Source of the DNA: Trochalopteron elliotii
Taxonomy: Eukaryota; Chordata; Aves; Passeriformes; Leiothrichidae
DNA length: 64,000 nucleotides
Assembly (NCBI GenBank): GCA_024734555.1
Contig: JANPWX010000080.1
Location: forward strand, 1,887,939-1,951,938
Direction: 5' to 3'
In this document: piece after piece, positions 58,061 through 64,000 of the stretch
Position numbering within the stretch: position 1 is the stretch's first letter
Layout of the letters: each line of letters starts with the position of its first letter
Made by a program: the position numbers and the translations under genes
Notes under the pieces: generated by a model
What the model was told of the DNA's origin: nothing
The model's input: the letters and a program-made list of their open reading frames with translations, nothing else
The model's database searches: none

Positions 58061-61000
58061 TTCCAACAATTGATTACATTATAAAACATCTACAAAGAAG
58101 TCATTAAGAACATGTTCCTGTTAGAAATACCTATACTGTAATAGCACTGTGGTACTCCATATTCCCTTGTATATCACTGATCCTCTTATCAATTTCTTCA
58201 GTACAAAAACGTTAAAGGCTTTTATTGCATATAGATCTTACAAGTTCACTTTAAGGTCTGACCATTAAACCAAGCTGTTTCCATCTATTTGTCATCATTT
58301 GCAGTAATGGTTCTCTAGTTTGGTGTCTGCCTTCTGCAGTCCTAGTGTTCTCTGATTAGACTCCTGTGGACACCTGTGCAGATCACACTGCCATCTTTTC
58401 CTTTCTTCTGAAAAAGCCCTACAGGGCCCTATATGTGGTACAGTGAAACAGTTTCTCAAAGTTACTTGTCTAATGTACAAAGGAAGACCATATGTCAAAA
58501 CAACTTTTTTTTAAAAAAACCCTTAAAATTACTTTCCCCCTTTCATGACTGAATCTGATCTTGGTGAGCATGTCCTTTCTGTTACCTGGTGCATTTTCCC
58601 AGGAGATTTTTCTTTTTTGACTCTCTATCAGGCAGAAATGGGATGGCTCCATAAGCAAAATTCAGCCAAAGCAGTAAGTTTCTTGGAGAGAAAAAGAGAG
58701 GAAAAGAAGACCAATTTCAACTAGTCAGTATATTCTGTGTCTGATCCACATAGAAATACTATGCATGTATTAAGATGACTTTTAAAACAGAAAAGTGAAT
58801 GTTTTTGCTAGAGACATTTGTGTCAATTTTGGCTATGCTAGGGAGTATAGTTACTAGGAGGTTATCTAGCCTGCCTGGAAGCTCAAGCTTCCAACTTCTC
58901 AGAGGAGGGTGAGGCAAGATACTTTAAAAGGAAATAATTTGTTTCTACAAGAAAGATTAAAGTGTGGGGGGGGAAATCACCTTCCTTAAATTATCCTTTA
59001 CTGATATGGAAGAGCTCTGGTTTGTTAGTATTTACACACCCATGGTGAAAATAATGCCCCACTCATGGCAGGACTAAAGTTATTTTATATTCTGAGTTTA
59101 TTTTCTGGAGATTTCAAAATCATACATTTCTTATGATCAAGATTTCACAGTTTAATAATTTCTTAATAGGCAGTATTGTTTTCAGTCCTGCTCTTTTCTA
59201 CTTCTTTTTCTTTTCTGCACACTCCTTCCACAACCCTGATGGTAAATGCATGAGGCAAGAGTAAGGTTAAGTAGTAAGAAGGTAAGAAATGTCACACTTA
59301 TAAAATCCCTCTAAGATGCAACTCTTGACTACATTGTCAGCTACTATTTCTGAAGTACAACTATTGTATCACTGCAGATAATTCTGCGTTTTGTGCTGTT
59401 GAACACTTTGTATGTGCCAGAAAATGTGGCAAATCTATTATCTACTACTGCAGTCTCTAACCACAGGTCTCTATTCTGTTCTCATGGTCAGGGGCAAAGC
59501 ATGGATATGCTGATCCATCAGCATCTGAGTACTTTCCAGTGAATAATTCTGTAAGTCACAGCTGCTTTGCAGATTTATTCTATGTTACAGGTAGTATTAT
59601 CCAAATTTCAAGCCTGGCAGACAGTATGGGTAGCTATAATTAACTGTCAAGGACAGAACAAAGCTGTATTCTGGATGTATTTTTAATTTTCCAAAATGTG
59701 AAAAAACATTCTAGAATTTTTTTTTTCAGCTGTTTATTCACTGTTTTTGTTGGTCATGGGCTGGCCTCTGTTTGACTATTTGTCAGATTTATCAACCAGC
59801 TTAAGAACATTATGAGATGTGACTTGCATTTGTAAGAGATACCTGTATGTGCAGCTAAGTTATCTTTGAAGTAAAATCTCATCTCAAAATTGGACTTAAG
59901 GCAGCATTGCTGCTGCTTGAAAAAGGTCTATAGTATATGGCTGCTGACTAAAATAAAAAAAATATTTACTGAGGAAAGATGAGGATTTAATCACAAAAAA
60001 AGTTTGTTGGTAAAGACATACTGGACTGTTATGGCAGTGAAAAATATATAATATTATAATCTCTTGCTGTGGGAGAAAAAGTATGATATTGACAAGTAAG
60101 TGATTATGTAATTAGACTGTACTGTAAACTATACAAAAAAGGTGTAGAGCTAAAAAGGTTTGGAGTTTCTGGTCTGCCATGTGGCATTCCAAATATAGTT
60201 TCCTGAAAAATCTCGAAGTTGAAAATCTTTTACTATGTCAAAAAATATATTAAAAAACAAAGTTCCATTATGTGGAGTTAGCTTTATCACTGCTGGAAGG
60301 TGTGATTTCATGTGCTTCCAGGATACCTTCCCCTTTCCTGTAAAATTTGATGCGAGTTTTATTGCAAAAGATCTGTCTTTTTGTGGAAGCTCATTTCAAA
60401 CCTTCTTCAATAACTATCTTCCTTTTTGCTGGGCCTTCTCTTGGAAGATGTGGAAAAGAGCTGTTAAGAAGGTTTTCACTGAAGGGGAACTGGGGTCTCT
60501 CTTCTCAGTTTTTGTGTGGATTAAACTCTTGACTAGAGATGGGAACAAAAATCAGGCTTTTCAGCCCCAGTGAAATACTATTTTCCAGATGAAGTAAGAG
60601 AAGTGGGACTTCTGCAGCTGTGATATTACCAGAGCTCTGTCTGTACAGAGACCTTTGGATTACTGTAATTCTATTGTTGATTAAGATCATTAGCCTCTGT
60701 GTGGTTCACAAGCTGTATAGGTGTGTCGTTAGGTTCACAGTGGCTGAATTTTGCTTTCCATTCTGCCCTTCTAAACCAAAGACAGTACAATTAGTTTTAC
60801 TACTGATTTCAGCAAGCATAAGCAAAAGCATTTTTCTTGAATAAGTATTTGTGGGCCACTTGGAAACACTTCTTAAACAGCACTATATAGAATACATTTT
60901 TCTCTCTTGCTCATATCTGTGTCCTGAGAAATAATTTTAGTTGTAGTCCATGCTGGAATATCACAGTTACATCAAGTGTCACTGGAACGGAAATTTACAT

Positions 61001-63244
61001 ATTAGAAACATCCCTGTCTTCTTCAAAGTGATTACATATTATTATTTTTTTATCTCTGTTCTTATGGTAGCAGTGCTCAAAATCACCATTTCCATTGTTT
61101 TTATGGGATGACCGCACTGCAATTTATATTTTGTTATTGCTTACTGGTGAGTTTTTTACACCTTTCCCTGGAGCATCTTCCCTGCAGGAGATAGGATGTG
61201 AGACTAAATAACCTGTGGTTCTGATCATGTTTGGCAATTCCTGTGACCCTAAGTTTGTGTAGTGTATTGGGGCTTTGAAACTCTTGCATTAGATGGGATA
61301 TGGTTGTTTTGCCCCGGGGATGCAAAGCTAAAGTACCAAAGGAGCAAATTAACAGGATGTCACATTAAAATAATTTTTCAACTCTAATTTAGGTAACTAG
61401 ATTAATGTAAGTTCATTTAGGAATACTTAAATATAACATAATCACATCTAAATGATGTACAATATCAACAATAATTAAGGTAGAAAAATCAAATTTATGT
61501 AAAAAGGAGTCTAGACTTTCCGTGTTTGTACACCTCAAATACATCTGCTGAAAGAGAGTCAGAAAGGAATGCTTTAAATTCCAAATCATGCAGTAAACGT
61601 GACTTTGACTCTTGAAGTCTTTCTGTAAGGATTTTTTTAAACCTGATATTGTCTTGTGGCCTATTTTCCATTGCCAGGGCTGGTCAAGCCCTTCAGTCCA
61701 CTTGAAAACACTTTAGAATTTCTGGTAAGTACTAAAGCAATGTGGCCACCACCTATAATAATAATTCCTGAAAATATGTGTATTTTAAGTGGGTTTTTAT
61801 TGCGTGTGCTGTGGTTCTATTTTATAAAATGTACAAATGGCACAGTACCTTTTGGCATGGATGTTTTAACTGCAAAACAAATTTTAAGGGTGAAATGCAG
61901 AGACAGGCTAGAAGAAAAAGAACCTTTGTAGCTTGTGATGTAACTGAAATAGACTAAATATATGATCAATAAAGTGGAAAAACTAGTTTTCAAATGGTTT
62001 GTTGAAAAGCAAGGAATTACATTCACTGGAATAGGTCAGGTTACCCTGAGAGTACTAGCACTATTAATTCAGCCCGGATAAACAGCAAAAATATCTATTT
62101 TCATTTTCCCAGAACAGATTTCTTCTACTTTTTAATTTCCTTAGACAGAAAAAATCCTGTTTATCTATCCAGGAACAAAATTCCTTAGGAAATTTTATCT
62201 ATCTAGGTACAAAATTCTTTAGTAGAATGTCAGCAGTCTTTATTGTGTACCATCTTACTGCAATACAATTTGAAAATTTATTATTTGATTGTTAACTGTG
62301 ACTATTAAGTCACTTTAACAATGAAGAACTAAAGTGAAAACTCCAAATGAAACTTGGTAGGTTTTGATTCTACATGAAAAGGAAAAATCATCCATTGACT
62401 GATGACAACCTGCTGTTTGAAATAAGCATTTTTGTTAAGGCTATAAGTGGTTATTGCATTCCATTGTACAGCTTCCTGGAAGTTTACCTAATTTTAGTAG
62501 TTCTATTATATTGCACAGAATAAACTCAGTTTCCTGTCTACAAACTTTCTCTCTGTAACTGAGCAATCAGTTAGCTGAAATACAAGCCATTGACATGTAA
62601 GAGGAACTGGTATTTAATCAAGACTCTGCTTGGGTGGAGAATGAACCACTGCAGAATATTTCTCACTGCTCTGTGTAGTGCATCTTAATAGAGAATATTC
62701 ACCTCTGTGCCAAAATTTTCATCATGTGAACTTTTGGATCCTGAGCTTTTCCCTGTTTAATTGGTGAGAGAAATTCAACACTGAGCATGAACATCCAAGT
62801 GATTTATAGCCTATTCAACACTACTCGTGTGGTAGTTTTGCAAAGGATGAGCTCATAAGCAAGCAGAGGATTTATCCTAATTAAACTGTATATGTATACT
62901 GTACCTAATATGAAAACAATCCAGAAGTAAACCAGGAGAAGTCATTATTAGATTCTGTTCCTCAGAAGCTTGTTTTGTTTGCTGTTAATGCTCATCTTAT
63001 AAATGCTGTTGAGAGATCTACCCTTAAAATATCTGCTAAAGAAAAAGAAATTATTGCTTGAACTTTCTTAGATTGCAGCCACAAACTTTTTAAAGGAAAA
63101 CTCATTTAAAGGAAATGTAACAAAATAAGGAAAACTAACAAAATGGGTGAGGAAAACATGAGTCAGAGTAAACAGGACAGAAGGAGTTGGAGGATGTCAA
63201 CAATGGAGACTTCTGCTGAAGCTGCGCTCCTTTTCATGTGGGTT
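58061..63244. other. non-coding AT-rich stretch, no gene seen
   Basis: No recognised gene or RNA. ORFs of up to 112 codons (plus strand near 60.2-60.6 kb) have no motifs and overlap other frames. A 34-bp duplication is listed separately. Confidence 0.65.
62160..62227. repeat. 34-bp tandem duplication
   Basis: Two adjacent 34-base copies each start TTTATCTATC and continue AGG(A/T)ACAAAATTC(C/T)TTAG, with mismatches concentrated at the 3' end. The divergence suggests an old slippage event. Confidence 0.75.
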
Positions 63245-63842
63245 TGTCATGGTTTAGCCTGCTTGGGAACTAAGCCCCACACCCATACAGCTGCTTGCCC
63301 ACTCCCCCACCAGCAGATAGGGAAGAAAAGCAGAAAAGTAGTAGTCAAAAAACTTGTGGGTTGACATAAAGACAGTTTAATAAGTAAAGCAGAAGCTGTG
63401 CATACAAGCAAAGCAAAACAAGGAATTTGTTCACCAGTTCCCATGGGCAGGCAGGTATTCAGCCATCTTCAGGGAAGGAGGTCTCCATCAGACAAAATGG
63501 TTACTTGGGAAGACATAAAACCTTAACTCCAAACATGTCCCCCTTCCTTCTTCTTCCCCCAGATTTCCATGCTGATTATGGTCCCATATGGTGTGGAATA
63601 TCTGTGTGATCATTTGGGGTGAACTGTCCTGGCTGTGTCCCATCCCAGCCTCTTGTGCACCTCTGGTCTACTCACTGGTAGGGTGGGGTGAGAAGCTGAA
63701 AAGGCCCCGATGCTGTGTAAGCCCTACTCATCAATAACTAAACCACCCTGAATCATTAATGCTGTTTTCAGCACAAATCCAAACCACAGCCCCACACAAA
63801 CTACCATGAAGAAAAATAACTACTTCAGCCCAAACCAGTACA
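63245..63842 (-). mobile_element. avian endogenous retrovirus solo LTR (ERVL-like, minus strand)
   Basis: The ~598-base element starts TGTCATGGTTTAGCC and ends CAAACCAGTACA on the plus strand, so it has the TG...CA ends of an LTR. Internal segments such as GACAGTTTAATAAG, CATATGGTGTGGAATATC, CTGTCCTGGCTGTGTCCC, CTTGTGCACC, GAAGCTGAAAAGGCC and GTTTTCAGCACAAATCCAAA match a widespread bird LTR family as I remember it. The sense strand is minus: there an ATTAAA polyadenylation signal is followed by AACTGTCTTTATG. The usual TATA region of this family appears altered here. No primer-binding site or internal viral genes lie next to it, so it is a solo LTR. No 5-bp target duplication is visible (GGGTT versus AAGTG). 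The subclass is inferred from memory. Confidence 0.85.
63376..63381 (-). promoter_or_regulatory. LTR polyadenylation signal (ATTAAA)
   Basis: On the minus strand TTATTAAACTGTC carries ATTAAA at the position expected near the R region of this LTR family. It supports the minus orientation of the LTR. Confidence 0.5.
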
Positions 63843-64000
63843 AAGTGTCAGTTTGCTGTGAGCATGGGAGGATGTGTTATAGAGGGCAGTAAAACTGTCC
63901 TGAAGTACATTTCCCACACAACTGTTAAAAAATAAGTGTTGCTAAAAAAAAGGAAGTGACAATCCATGAACTGTTCCAGTGTTCTAGTGTAACAGATTTT
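63843..64000. other. right end, nothing recognised
   Basis: Short unique-looking sequence after the LTR. It lacks a target-site copy matching the left flank. Confidence 0.5.

Noticed and set aside
63143..63842. complete provirus at the right end
   Set aside because: Only one LTR is present; the minus-strand sequence just past it (AACCCACATG) is not a primer-binding site and no gag or pol similarity is visible.

Overview
The window looks like bird nuclear DNA, and it is almost entirely non-coding. Two signatures support this. At about 57.69-57.79 kb there is a CR1 LINE 3' end, with the AGGTCTTTTCCAACCTTAATG segment followed by the ATTCTATG-type terminal repeat. At 63.25-63.84 kb there is a near-complete long terminal repeat of a family I recognise from avian genomes. 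The background is AT-rich and CpG-poor, and open reading frames are no longer than chance would give. I could not recognise a conserved protein-coding exon, an rRNA, a tRNA or a CRISPR array. The best reading is a large intron or a gene desert.

Layout. Positions 1-290 are CpG-rich with a consensus splice donor and look like the shore of a CpG island or promoter lying to the left. From about 0.3 to 29.8 kb the sequence is AT-rich and unannotatable, with simple repeats, small palindromes, one probable degraded antisense CR1 piece (about 26.4 kb) and one weak exon-like ORF (28.57-28.86 kb). A GC-rich minisatellite fills 29.86-30.53 kb, with a 25/26-bp unit, about 22 core copies, a partial three-unit higher-order pattern and four older 27-bp-like copies on its left. 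From 30.7 to 54.5 kb there is again AT-rich sequence with A-rich tracts and short duplications.

The most notable region is 54.5-56.4 kb. It holds a CpG-rich patch, a short minus-strand ORF resembling a decayed C2H2 zinc-finger stretch, a 400-base assembly gap (55,059-55,458), more very CpG-rich sequence, and then roughly 0.8 kb of sequence dense in homeodomain-like and POU-octamer-like motifs. This has the texture of a conserved developmental enhancer beside a partly unassembled CpG island. Conservation could not be tested here.

From 56.4 kb to the end there are two CR1 fragments in opposite orientations and the solo LTR on the minus strand. No genes work together in this window. Its content is regulatory candidates, tandem repeats and transposon relics. 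No clear new multi-gene system is present; the leading candidates for follow-up are the 54.5-56.4 kb block and the structured minisatellite.
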